DNA of 64,000 nt from Olsenella sp. kh2p3 (GTDB taxonomy: Bacteria > Actinomycetota > Coriobacteriia > Coriobacteriales > Atopobiaceae), in contig FPKD01000004.1 in the NCBI GenBank assembly GCA_900119625.1, positions 108,161 to 172,160 on the forward strand, read 5' to 3'. Both the position numbers and the translations under genes were made by a program. The stretch's first letter is position 1, and each line of letters starts with the position of its first letter. This document shows, in pieces, positions 15,151 through 22,933 of this stretch. The notes under the pieces are model-generated. The model saw nothing but the letters and a program-made list of their open reading frames with translations, did no database searches and was not told the DNA's origin.

Positions 15151-16963
15151 GGCGAACCATCTCCTCGGTGAGGTCGACTATGCCAGAGACCTGGCTGATT
15201 CCGGCAAACTCGGGCGAAAGATCGCGTGCGAGAACCTCGGACAGCTCGATGACCTGCGGCGCCCTCACGCTTGCCTCCTGCATGAGCTTGGCGTTGGAGA
15301 ACATCTCGAGTGTGCCGCCGCGGTCGAGGATGCGCCCGTTTGCCATGACCACGATCCTTTCGGCAAAGTCCGAGACGACCTCCATGTCGTGGCAGACCAT
15401 GATTACGGCACAGCCGCGCTCGGCCATCTTGCTTACCGTGTCCATTACGGTCATGCACTCGCGGTAGTCAAGGCCGCTCGTAGGCTCGTCGAGAAGCACC
15501 ACCTCCGGCTCCATCACCACCACGGATGCCAGTGCCACCATTTGCCGCTGGCCGCGCGAGAGCGAGAAGGGCGCCTCGTCTGCGGGCAGCCCAAAGTGCT
15601 CGATCACCGCGCTGGCACGCTCGCGCGCGTCCTTCTCGTCCACGCCCTGGAGCGTGAGGCCAAACGCGACCTCCTCGAGCACGGTGTCCTTGCACAGCTG
15701 GTAGTCCGGGTTCTGGAAGAGGGTCGCGCAGTGCGCGGCAATCGCGCTGGTGGGAACCTCGTGCGTGTCGAGGCCGGCCATCCGCACGGTGCCCGACGCG
15801 GGACGCAGCAGGCCGTTGAGTAGCTTGGTAAGCGTGGTCTTGCCGGCGCCGTTCTGGCCCACAATGCCCACGACCTCGCCGGGATACACCCGCATGTCCA
15901 GGTGGTCCACGGAAGCCGTTCCGCCCGGGTACGTAAAGCTCACGTCCTCAAGGCTCACCACGGGCTGAGCGCCCTCGGCGTGCGGGCGCGGCGTGGCTAC
16001 GTGCTTGGAGCCCGCGCGGAAGCCCGCCTCGCGTGCTCCCTCCTCGGCGCTTGCCACGTGGCAGCTCGTCTTTGACGCGGGCTGCACCAGGCCAGATATG
16101 ACCTCCGCCGCCTCGGACACGGTGAGGCACGGTGCGCCGGAAACCAGGCCGTCCTTTGCAAGCGAGTTGTACACGCGTGCCACGCGCGGACTGTCGACGC
16201 CAATGCGCCGCAGCTCGTCGCCGTGCGAGAAGACCTCGCGCGGCGTGCCGTCCAGCACCAGCGACCCCTTGCTCATAACCAGGATGCGGTCGCAGTACTC
16301 CGAGAGCAGCGCCACCTTCTGCTCGATGACAACCACGGTGACGCCCTCCTCGCGGACCTTTCGCAGCGTCTCGAAGACGAGGGTCGAGGACGCGGGGTCG
16401 AGCGCGGCGGTGGGCTCGTCGAGTACCAGCACGCGCGGGCGCATGGCGAGAATGGCGGCGATGGCCACCTTCTGCTTCTGTCCGCCCGAGAGCGTGGCTA
16501 TCTCGCGGTCGCGCAGGTTGGAGATGCCCACGGTCTCGAGCGTCTGGGCAACGCGCTCCTCGATCTGGTCGTGGGGGACGCCAAAGTTCTCGAGGCCAAA
16601 GAGCATCTCGTCCTCGACCACCGAGGCCACCATCTGTGTGTCGATGTCCTGCAGGACGCTGCCCACCACCTGCGAGATGTCGGTGAGCGTGACGTCGCAG
16701 GTGTCGTGCCCGTCCACCAGCGTGGCGCCGTAGAGCGCGCCGCGGTAGTGGTGGGGGATGGCGCCCGACATTACGGACGCGAGCGTGGACTTTCCGGCGC
16801 CCGAGGGGCCAATCACGCCCACGAACTCGCCCGCGCCGATGCTCAGCGACACGTCGCGCAGCGCGGCGTCCTCGCTGTTCTCGGCGCCTCCCTCGGCCGG
16901 TGCGTCGTAGGAGAACGTGATGTGGCTCATCTCGATGATGGGCTTTTCTTCCCGTGCGGTCAT
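15143..16963 (-). CDS. ecfA: fused double ATPase of the ECF transporter (EcfA-EcfA)
   Basis: This 606-residue protein joins two ATP-binding domains that are separate subunits in most ECF systems. Domain one (about 10-260) has IGPSGAGKST, signature LSGGQKQKV and Walker B VLVLDEPTAALD. Domain two (about 350-590) has VGQNGAGKTT, signature LSRGQRQMV and VVLLDEPTSGLD. The Arg in the second signature replaces the second Gly of LSGGQ. A roughly 90-residue linker separates them. The start at 16963 follows AAAGG and begins the first domain; a frame open further upstream runs into a REP-D repeat. It overlaps ecfT and is probably cotranscribed with the two S components upstream, 139 bases away. Confidence 0.93.
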   Translation of the reverse strand: MTAREEKPIIEMSHITFSYDAPAEGGAENSEDAALRDVSLSIGAGEFVGVIGPSGAGKSTLASVMSGAIPHHYRGALYGATLVDGHDTCDVTLTDISQVVGSVLQDIDTQMVASVVEDEMLFGLENFGVPHDQIEERVAQTLETVGISNLRDREIATLSGGQKQKVAIAAILAMRPRVLVLDEPTAALDPASSTLVFETLRKVREEGVTVVVIEQKVALLSEYCDRILVMSKGSLVLDGTPREVFSHGDELRRIGVDSPRVARVYNSLAKDGLVSGAPCLTVSEAAEVISGLVQPASKTSCHVASAEEGAREAGFRAGSKHVATPRPHAEGAQPVVSLEDVSFTYPGGTASVDHLDMRVYPGEVVGIVGQNGAGKTTLTKLLNGLLRPASGTVRMAGLDTHEVPTSAIAAHCATLFQNPDYQLCKDTVLEEVAFGLTLQGVDEKDARERASAVIEHFGLPADEAPFSLSRGQRQMVALASVVVMEPEVVLLDEPTSGLDYRECMTVMDTVSKMAERGCAVIMVCHDMEVVSDFAERIVVMANGRILDRGGTLEMFSNAKLMQEASVRAPQVIELSEVLARDLSPEFAGISQVSGIVDLTEEMVRRG

Positions 16964-16975
16964 AAGAGCCTTTCG

Positions 16976-17079
16976 TGAGACAGAGGGACAGTCCCCTTGT
17001 CTCATATCAATGCTGGAGTGGGGGCAAGGAGCGTCCCTGCCCCATGCGTGAGGCAAAGGGACTGTCCCTTTGCCTCACG
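16976..17079. repeat. REP-D pair in the ECF operon
   Basis: Two hairpins lie at 16976-17004 (arms TGAGACAGAGGGA and TCCCCTTGTCTCA) and 17047-17079 (arms CGTGAGGCAAAGGGA and TCCCTTTGCCTCACG). The second has GGC opposite GCC where other copies have GAC opposite GTC, a compensated change. They occupy the gap between the S2 gene and ecfA. Confidence 0.85.
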
Positions 17080-17102
17080 CGCGGTTCACTATCGTAGACG
17101 AA

Positions 17103-17660
17103 CTACTTCTTGAGGACCTTCTTGAGGGGGAAGTAGAGCGCCTGCACCACGACGGCGTTGAAGACGGCGGTGCCCAGGACGAGGGGGATCTTGACGACCA
17201 CGGTGCCAAGAGCCGCACCCATGATGAGCGTGCCGGCTACGGCGAAGAGCGCGCCGGAAACGAGCGTGGTCAAGAAGGCGGCGACAAGCGGGGTGATGTC
17301 GCGTCCGCCAACCTTGAGGGGACGGCGGATGAGGGCGGCCATCACCAGCGCGGCGACAAGCTCAGTCACAAAGTTGAGACCGGGGATGGACGTGGTGAGC
17401 TGGATGACGGCAGCGGAGACCAGGCCAAAGACTGCCGCCTGGCCAAAGCCGGCCCTGGAGAGCAGGATCGCCAGCGCGTAGGAGGCAATGATGAACTGCG
17501 GCTTGATGCCCACGATGGCAAGGGCGTTGCCCACGGTCAGGTTGAGGATGAAGCCGGCGGCGAGAAGGACGGCGAGAAGGACGAGGGAGGAGACGTCGGC
17601 CTTGCCGGAGCGCTCGGTGGTGGTGACGGTGCGTGCCTGGTTTGCGTTCTGCTCGGACAT
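17103..17660 (-). CDS. ECF transporter S component, second paralogue (probably tryptophan)
   Basis: This 185-residue membrane protein with about six helices is paralogous to the product of 17718-18290. Both have a polar N-terminus with QARTVT, then LVLLAVLLAAGFILN.TVG, SAAVIQ.TT, and a TAVFNA..VQALY..P end. The small all-helical shape, the AAGFILN segment and the operon with ecfA and ecfT identify an S (substrate-capture) subunit. The specificity is inferred only from the Trp attenuator at the head of the operon. Compare with TrpP-type tryptophan transporters. GAAAGGAACCCACC lies just ahead of the ATG. Two S genes in tandem could give two affinities or two related substrates. Confidence 0.8.
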   Translation of the reverse strand: MSEQNANQARTVTTTERSGKADVSSLVLLAVLLAAGFILNLTVGNALAIVGIKPQFIIASYALAILLSRAGFGQAAVFGLVSAAVIQLTTSIPGLNFVTELVAALVMAALIRRPLKVGGRDITPLVAAFLTTLVSGALFAVAGTLIMGAALGTVVVKIPLVLGTAVFNAVVVQALYFPLKKVLKK

Positions 17661-17717
17661 GGTGGGTTCCTTTCGGTTGCGCTGCTGACGGTGGGTGAGG
17701 CTGCGGGCGGGTGGGTG

Positions 17718-18290
17718 CTATGCGTTGACCTTGAGGGCCTTGCATACGGGGACGTAGAGCGCCTGGACGAGAATGGCGTTGAAGACGGCGGTCGCAAAGA
17801 CCACGGGGAGCATGGCGGCGGCGAGTTCCTGGGCGGCGCCGACCATGGCGATGCGGATGATCATGAAGATGACGCCAGAGACCACGGTGGTGACAAAGGT
17901 GCCAATGGCGGGGACGAACTTCTTGGCGCCTCCGCGCATGCCGGCGCTCACGATGACGGCCATGAGCATGGCGGCCACGCCCTCGGCGGCAAAGTCGACG
18001 AAGGGCGAGGTGGTGGTGATCTGGATCACGGCGGCGGAGATGAGGCCGATGACCAGCGCCTGGGCGACGTTGGGTCGCACTACCAGGATGGTGAGGCAGA
18101 AGGCCGAGATGATGAACTCGGGGCTGATGAGTCCGCCGGAGACGCTGGAGATGGCCTTGCCCACGGTGAAGTTGAGGATGAACCCGGCGGCGAGGAGCAC
18201 GGCGAGAAGCACGAGGGCGCGGACGTCCAGCTTGCCGTGATCCTCGGAGGTGACGGTGCGGGCCTGCTTGGTGTTGGTGTTCTCGGACAT
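17718..18290 (-). CDS. ECF transporter S component, first paralogue (probably tryptophan)
   Basis: This 190-residue membrane protein has about six helices, beginning after a polar stretch of 28 residues. It is homologous to the next gene in the operon and has the features of an ECF S subunit. It is the first structural gene after a Trp leader peptide and terminator, so tryptophan (or a close relative such as an indole compound) is the likely substrate. The start at 18290 follows GAAAGGAACCAACC, nearly the same leader as in the second copy, which supports gene duplication including the ribosome site. A longer upstream frame would run through the terminator and is rejected. Confidence 0.83.
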   Translation of the reverse strand: MSENTNTKQARTVTSEDHGKLDVRALVLLAVLLAAGFILNFTVGKAISSVSGGLISPEFIISAFCLTILVVRPNVAQALVIGLISAAVIQITTTSPFVDFAAEGVAAMLMAVIVSAGMRGGAKKFVPAIGTFVTTVVSGVIFMIIRIAMVGAAQELAAAMLPVVFATAVFNAILVQALYVPVCKALKVNA

Positions 18291-18349
18291 GGTTGGTTCC
18301 TTTCTGGTTGTGGCGCTTGGTGTGGTTTGGAATTGCTCGTAGGGTGTGC

Positions 18350-18390
18350 TGGAACAAGAAAGAGGGCCCCCGGTCAAACCGGGAGCCCTC
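18350..18390 (-). terminator. intrinsic terminator of the Trp attenuator
   Basis: On the minus strand a GC-rich stem (GAGGGCTCCCGGT paired with ACCGGGGGCCCTC, one mismatch, 3-base loop) is followed by TTTCTTGTT. It lies after the leader peptide stop and 60 bases before the first S-component gene. GAGTCTCT at 18421-18414 can pair with AGAGGGCTC in the 5' arm (one bulge, two G-U pairs), a possible antiterminator. Confidence 0.85.
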
Positions 18391-18419
18391 TTAAGTCGCG
18401 AATGTATGGCGCGAGAGAC

Positions 18420-18500
18420 TCACGATCGACCGACCGCTTGCGAATCGCGCCACCACCAGTTCATGGACGTACGTGCGACGTTCGTGGCGATGCGGTTCAT
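18420..18500 (-). CDS. tryptophan leader peptide controlling the ECF operon
   Basis: A 26-codon frame starts with ATG 7 bases after GAGAGGAG and contains three consecutive TGG codons (18458-18450) in MNWWWRDS. A stem (GGCGCGA with TCGCGCC, 18451-18445 and 18414-18408) begins in the last Trp codon and encloses the stop codon. An intrinsic terminator follows. This is the classic layout of trp attenuation: a ribosome stalled at Trp codons would leave GAGTCTCT free to pair with the terminator arm, and a ribosome reaching the stop would cover it. The regulated genes are a transporter, not trp biosynthesis. The mechanism is inferred from sequence alone. Confidence 0.88.
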   Translation of the reverse strand: MNRIATNVARTSMNWWWRDSQAVGRS

Positions 18501-18556
18501 CTCTGCGCTCCTCTCGTGAATCCTGCCGCGTGGGCGGCTCGTGCTCGTTGGCGCAC

Positions 18557-18586
18557 ACTTTACGCCCGTTACGTCCGCCACCGCAA
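18557..18586 (-). promoter_or_regulatory. promoter of the Trp-regulated ECF operon
   Basis: On the minus strand TTGCGG (18586-18581) and TAAAGT (18562-18557) are separated by 18 bases. Transcription would begin near 18549, giving a leader about 50 bases ahead of the leader peptide. Confidence 0.5.
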
Positions 18587-18681
18587 CCCCCATTTTTGTT
18601 AAGCCTTGGTAACGCGGAGCCGAAGTCGCATGGCGTAGGCGAGAAGGACGGGCATCCGCCTGCTGTGCTACGCTGCCGGCT

Positions 18682-18761
18682 GGGGAATGAGGCCTCCCCG
18701 GCGGGCGTGCCCGCCAAACCGCATGGTGCTGATGGCTTCTGCGTTGGGCGGAACCTCGCCC
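18682..18761 (+). promoter_or_regulatory. fluoride riboswitch (crcB motif)
   Basis: The stem GGGGA/TCCCC encloses the loop ATGAGGCC, identical to the loop of the well-studied Thermotoga petrophila aptamer. Next come AAAC, a short GCA/TGC stem and CTGATGGCTTCTG. GAGGCC can form the expected pseudoknot with GGCTTC. A 7-base-pair hairpin (GGCGGGC/GCCCGCC, 18700-18715) is inserted before AAAC. GGGCG/CGCCC (18746-18761) may be part of the expression platform. The crcB gene follows. Confidence 0.87.
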
Positions 18762-18784
18762 GTCTCGTCTGGAAGGTCGCGACC

Positions 18785-19165
18785 ATGCCTGTGCTGTTTG
18801 ACTGCCTTGCCGTCTGCGCTGGGGGAGCGCTCGGCTCGCTTCTCCGCTACCTCATCTCGCTTGCGCCGTTCAAGAGCGTCGGGGATGCGGGGTTCCCGCT
18901 GGCGACACTTCTCACGAACGTTGTCGGCGCGTTTGTGATTGGGCTTATCGTTGCCACCGTTGCCGCAGGCCACGAGCTTGACTCGCGGCTCGTCCTCTTC
19001 CTCAAGGTGGGCCTTTGCGGCGGCTTCACCACGTTCTCCACGTTTGCGCTGGAAAGCGTTGGCTTGGTGCAGCGCGGCGAGCCGCTGATTGCTGTGGTGT
19101 ACGTAATGCTGAGCGCCGGCCTGGGCATGGGTGCAGTGCTTCTCGCCCAGCAAGTGGCTGCGTAA
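18785..19165 (+). CDS. crcB: fluoride channel FluC/CrcB
   Basis: This 126-residue membrane protein exports fluoride and works as a dual-topology dimer. Four helices are seen. GGALGSLLRY lies in the first, NVVGAFVIG in the second, and GLCGGFTTFSTFALE in the third; this last is the family signature with the pore Phe residues and the central sodium site. The ATG at 18785 follows GGAAGG. It is a single-copy gene directly downstream of a fluoride aptamer, so expression is expected to rise with fluoride. Many genomes carry two crcB genes; only one is in this window. Confidence 0.95.
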   Translation: MPVLFDCLAVCAGGALGSLLRYLISLAPFKSVGDAGFPLATLLTNVVGAFVIGLIVATVAAGHELDSRLVLFLKVGLCGGFTTFSTFALESVGLVQRGEPLIAVVYVMLSAGLGMGAVLLAQQVAA

Positions 19166-19265
19166 GCGCCGGCTGAGGGGGGTCGCTTGGCCCCTGCGAG
19201 GGCTTGCCTAGCCCTCCGAGAGCTTGCCCCTCTCCGCGAGGCTCGTTGGCGCGTATTGCCGGTTG

Positions 19266-19380
19266 GTGGCAGTTTTTCGAGGGTACCTCAAGTACAAGAC
19301 GGTTCAATGTTTGTTCAACCGCAGGTCAGAGAATTGACACTTGTAGGCACTCATATCAAACGTTTTCCACAAACTGCCAC
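19266..19380. repeat. 115-base element with 10-base terminal inverted repeats
   Basis: The block begins with GTGGCAGTTT and ends with its complement AAACTGCCAC. It carries an inner AACCGCAGGTCAGAGAATTG at 19317-19336 whose complement, with 20 of 22 bases matching, recurs at 47162-47183 next to another GGCAGTTTTT. It resembles a small non-autonomous mobile element. There is no coding frame. Confidence 0.6.
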
Positions 19381-19517
19381 GAACCGGAGACTTGGACATA
19401 CGAGCTTCCCAAGCGGTGCCCGGGGGCCTTCTCGGCCTGCCCGTGATCCTGCTTGGTCCGTCTTTTGGGCAATGCCCCTGGCTTGCGTAGTTACCGTAAT
19501 GCCCCGGCTTGCGTAGT

Positions 19518-19588
19518 TTATCGCCATTTCTTAAAACCGATACGCGACAACTGGGCAAACGTAAGCGACGATTAAGAAATGGCGATAA
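19518..19588. repeat. 17-base perfect inverted repeat
   Basis: TTATCGCCATTTCTTAA (19518-19534) and its exact complement (19572-19588) enclose 37 bases. The left arm is preceded by two direct copies of GGCTTGCGTAGTT. The gap 19166-20042 holds only repeats and no gene. Confidence 0.75.
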
Positions 19589-19674
19589 TCTACGTGGGGA
19601 GAGGGCGAGACGGCCCCCGTGACGGCCCCCGAGGCGGCCCCCGTGACGGCTCCGGGAGGCTCGCTATGGCAGCC

Positions 19675-19862
19675 GGTGCACAGAACCCTCGCTCCGGCGA
19701 GAAAACGGCGCCCGAAGGTGGGTTTCAGACGGGATTCCGTACGAACTCCCTTTTCCGGCGTCATTTCCTCTCCGGAGGGCGTATCTCGTACGGAATCCCG
19801 TCGGCAGCCTGTGCTCCGGCGTCATTTCCTCGCCGGAGGGGGCGTTTCCGCAGTGCTGGCGT
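19675..19862. repeat. REP-B array 4
   Basis: Hairpin cores GCTCCGGCGAGAA with GGCGCCCGAAG, TTTCCGGCGTC, and GCTCCGGCGTC with CGCCGGAGG are joined by linkers GACGGGATTCCGTACGAA and CTCGTACGGAATCCCGTC. The linkers are therefore in both orientations within one array. Confidence 0.75.
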
Positions 19863-19891
19863 ATGAAATGTGACCGCCCTCGCGGACACCC

Positions 19892-19948
19892 ATTACCGGC
19901 TGCAAGCGCAGTTACCGGCGGCAAGCGCTGTTACCGGCGGCAAGTGCT
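19892..19948. repeat. 19-base tandem repeat, three copies
   Basis: Copies of GTTACCGGCGGCAAGCGCT lie at 19892-19910, 19911-19929 and 19930-19948, with one to three changes each. They end about 95 bases before the nitroreductase start. Confidence 0.85.
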
Positions 19949-20042
19949 GTTCTGATATCCCAGACAACGGTTTGGGAAGAAAATGGTGAAGCGAGACCTG
20001 CCACCGGGTGGGCCGAGCGTTTCCAACTGCATTGGAGGAGCC

Positions 20043-20567
20043 ATGAACGAGGTCGAGAAGTGCATCCGTGAGCGCCGTAGCACCCCACGGTTCAAGCAGG
20101 TTCCCGTCGCGCGCGAGCTTGTCGAGCGCGTCATCGAGGCTGGCCTTTGGGCGCCGTCTGGCATGGGCAAGCAGTCGCCCATCATCGTGGCGGTGACCAA
20201 CCGCAAGCTGCACGACGAGCTGGCCGAGGAGAACCGCCGCATCATGGGCGCACCCGAGAGCATGGACCCGTTCTACGGCGCACCCGTCGTCCTCGTGGTT
20301 CTCGCCCCCGCTGCCATGCCCACGCGCGTGTACGACGGCTCGGCGACCATCGAGAATATGCTGCTCGCGGCGCAGTCACTTGGCCTGGGCGGCCACTGGA
20401 TTCACCGCGCCAAGGAGGAGTTCGAGGAGCCCCGCTACAAGGAGCTGCTGGCAAGCCTTGGTGTGGAGGGCGACTACGAGGGCATTGGCCACGTGGTCAT
20501 CGGCTACCCCGACGCCGAGAAGCCTCAGCCCGCGCGTAAGGACGGCCGCGTCTTCTGGGCGGAGTAA
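20043..20567 (+). CDS. nitroreductase family flavoprotein
   Basis: This 174-residue FMN-dependent oxidoreductase of the nitroreductase fold has the N-terminal IRERRSTPRF motif (usually RRSxRxF) and the flavin-binding APSGMGKQSP. ENMLLAAQSLGLGGHWI contributes to the dimer and flavin site. The end has GHVVIGYPD.EKP, as in many small family members. The physiological electron acceptor is unknown. Nitro compounds, quinones and flavins are typical. The ATG at 20043 follows TTGGAGGAGCC. It may be cotranscribed with the metallohydrolase gene 64 bases downstream. Confidence 0.93.
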   Translation: MNEVEKCIRERRSTPRFKQVPVARELVERVIEAGLWAPSGMGKQSPIIVAVTNRKLHDELAEENRRIMGAPESMDPFYGAPVVLVVLAPAAMPTRVYDGSATIENMLLAAQSLGLGGHWIHRAKEEFEEPRYKELLASLGVEGDYEGIGHVVIGYPDAEKPQPARKDGRVFWAE

Positions 20568-20631
20568 CCGTCTAGAATCGCATCGCGTCCCGTCCTCGTT
20601 TCTGGCGGGACGCCCCAACGGAGGAGGTCTC

Positions 20632-21354
20632 ATGCGCGTCACGCACATCTACCACAGCGGCTTTGCGGTCGAGCTCTCGGCCTGCACGCTGCTCTTCGAC
20701 TGGTACACGGGTGAGCTTCCCCAGCTTCGCCACGGCCTGCCGCTCGTCGTGTTTGTCTCGCACGAGCACCACGACCACTACGGTCAGTGCATCTGGCCGC
20801 TTCGCGAGCAGTTCCCCAACGTGAGCTACGTGCTGGACAAGGATGTCGCCGCTAACGCGCCGACGGATGCCCGCGTGACCGCCGTCGAGCCGCACATGGC
20901 CTACGAGCTGCAGCTGCCTGCCGCGTCCGGCCCCGACCCTACTACGCTCCGCGTCCAGACCCTCGAGTCCAACGACGAGGGCGTGGCGTTTCTCGTCCGT
21001 GCGTGCGGCACCACGATCTACTTCTCCGGTGACCTCAACTCCTGGCAGTGGGCGCGCCCTGCCGAGCAGAACGCGGCGTCCGAGAAGTTCTTCCGCACAG
21101 AGTTGGAGCGCATTGCTCACGGCCCCGTTGACCTGGCGTTTGTTCCAATCGATCCGCGCCTCGAGGACCCGACGGCAGGAATCGCCGCATTCATGGACGT
21201 CGTCGGCACCCATGCGCTCTTCCCCATGCACTACTGGGGCAGGGCCGAGGAGGCTCGCGCGCTCATGGCGGATCCTCGCCTGGCACCCTATGCAGGCATT
21301 ACGCACTTCGAGGACGTTTGCGAGCTGCCAGACCCACCGAAGCCCACGGCCTAG
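20632..21354 (+). CDS. metallo-beta-lactamase fold hydrolase (UlaG-like)
   Basis: This 240-residue cytosolic hydrolase has the metal motif VSHEHHDHY (HxHxDH), preceded by the LLFDWYTGELP strand typical of the UlaG/YtnP-like group. FSGDLNSW supplies the bridging Asp, and PMHYWG near the end the last His. The closest named relatives act on phospholipids or lactones, but the substrate here is not evident. The ATG follows GGAGGAGGTCTC, a strong ribosome site. It is probably in an operon with the nitroreductase. Confidence 0.85.
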   Translation: MRVTHIYHSGFAVELSACTLLFDWYTGELPQLRHGLPLVVFVSHEHHDHYGQCIWPLREQFPNVSYVLDKDVAANAPTDARVTAVEPHMAYELQLPAASGPDPTTLRVQTLESNDEGVAFLVRACGTTIYFSGDLNSWQWARPAEQNAASEKFFRTELERIAHGPVDLAFVPIDPRLEDPTAGIAAFMDVVGTHALFPMHYWGRAEEARALMADPRLAPYAGITHFEDVCELPDPPKPTA

Positions 21355-21515
21355 CGCCTCGCGTGGGCGCGCTGCCCGCAGCCCCGCGCTCCGCGTCCGC
21401 CCCCAGCCCTGCGCGAAACTGAAAGCGCGATTCCCGCGTATTGGCTATAGTGCCTGTGTCCCGTGCGGAACCAGAGACATTTCCGCCGCGACCAGCCAAT
21501 CACGGGAGTCGCACC

Positions 21516-22931
21516 ATGAAGGAAAGCACCACCACAAACGGCTTCGAGCGCGTGCTCGACGCACGTCTCGTCCTGTCTGTCATCGCCGCCGGCATCATGT
21601 CGTTCTCCGGCGTCACCGTCGAGACCGCCATGAACGTCACGTTCCCCTCGCTCATGGCCGAGTTCAACATCACCACCTCGACCGTCCAGTGGATGACCAC
21701 GTCCTACCTGCTGGTTCTTGCCACGGTGGTGCCCACGTCGTCCTACCTCAACCGGCGCTTCCGCACCCGCAGCGTCTTTATCGCGGCCATGGCCTTCTAC
21801 ATCGCTGGCATCGTGTGCGGCTTCACCGCAATCTCGTTCCCCATGCTGCTGTGCGGCCGCATCCTCGAGGGCGTGGGCACCGGCATCGCGCTCCCGCTCA
21901 TGTTCAACATCATCACCGAGCAGGCGCCCAAGAAGAACATGGGCGTCATGATGGGCATCGGCACGCTGGTCACGGCCATGGCGCCGGCGGTTGGCCCCTC
22001 CGTGGGCGGCTGGCTTGCCGAGAACTTCGGCTGGCGCATGATCTTCGCGGCGCTCCTGCCTGTGCTCGGCGTAGCCTTTGTCCTGGGAGTTCTTTCCATC
22101 CGCCAGAGCCACGAGGTCACGCGCGACCCCTTCGACGTCCCCGGCTGGCTGGCCATCGCCGCGTCCTTCGCCACGCTGGTCTTCGCCGTCGACCTGGGCT
22201 CCAGCCTTGGCTGGACAAGCCCCGCCGAGCTCTCTCTGCTGGCGGCGTTCGCGGTGCTTCTCGTCCTCTTCGTGCGGCGAGAAGGGCGAGCGGACCATCC
22301 GCTCATCTCCCTTGCCGTCTTCTCTCGGCACCGCTTTGTGATGGGTGTGGTTGCCCTTGTCTGCCTGCAGTTTGTTGTGCTGGGGCTGTCGTTTCTCATC
22401 CCCAACTACTCGCAGCTTGTGATGGGCACCGGCGAGACCGAGGCCGGATCCATCCTGCTGCCCGGCTGCGTGGTGGGCGCCTGCATGGCGCCGCTTTCTG
22501 GCCAGATTCTCGACCGCTTTGGGCCGAGAAGGCCCATCCTCGTGGGCGCCGCCTGTGCGCTTCTCGGCACGGCACTCTTCGCCGCGCTCTCGCAGAGCCT
22601 GCCCACCGCGCCCGCCATCGCCATCTACGTATGCTTCGCCTTTGGCCAGAGCCTCATGGTGGGCAACACCATGACCGAGTCGCTCTCGTTTCTGCCCCCA
22701 GCCATCAAGGCCGACGGCAACGCGGTTATCAACACGCTGCAGCAGCTTGCAGGCGCGATAGGCACCAGCGTGGTGACGGCCATCGTCAATGCGGCGCAGG
22801 TGGGGGCCACCAACATGGCCTGGGCGACCATGGTTGGCACGCGCGAGGCGTACCTGCTCCTGGCGTGCGTGGCCGTGGTGCCGCTGGCGTCGATGGCGTG
22901 GGTCACCGCGCGTCCGGCACAGGCGGCCTAG
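21516..22931 (+). CDS. MFS multidrug exporter, DHA2 (14-TM) family
   Basis: This 471-residue membrane protein has the length and helix count of EmrB/QacA-type proton antiporters. The helix 1 Asp/Glu motif region reads FSGVTVETAMNVTFPSL. Motif A-like SSYLNRRFRTRSVF follows helix 2, and motif C-like TAMAPAVGPSVGGWL lies in helix 5. A second RFGPRRPIL repeat marks the C-terminal half. GGGAG lies before the ATG. The gene converges on the esterase gene, with 2 bases between their ends. A role in drug or metabolite efflux is likely; the substrate is unknown. Confidence 0.92.
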   Translation: MKESTTTNGFERVLDARLVLSVIAAGIMSFSGVTVETAMNVTFPSLMAEFNITTSTVQWMTTSYLLVLATVVPTSSYLNRRFRTRSVFIAAMAFYIAGIVCGFTAISFPMLLCGRILEGVGTGIALPLMFNIITEQAPKKNMGVMMGIGTLVTAMAPAVGPSVGGWLAENFGWRMIFAALLPVLGVAFVLGVLSIRQSHEVTRDPFDVPGWLAIAASFATLVFAVDLGSSLGWTSPAELSLLAAFAVLLVLFVRREGRADHPLISLAVFSRHRFVMGVVALVCLQFVVLGLSFLIPNYSQLVMGTGETEAGSILLPGCVVGACMAPLSGQILDRFGPRRPILVGAACALLGTALFAALSQSLPTAPAIAIYVCFAFGQSLMVGNTMTESLSFLPPAIKADGNAVINTLQQLAGAIGTSVVTAIVNAAQVGATNMAWATMVGTREAYLLLACVAVVPLASMAWVTARPAQAA

Positions 22932-22933
22932 GC

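Noticed and set aside
17070..18602. 510-codon open frame opposite the two S-component genes
   Set aside because: It is very rich in Gly, Asp and His, typical of the complement of hydrophobic helices in a GC-rich genome. The S genes have ribosome sites and paralogy.
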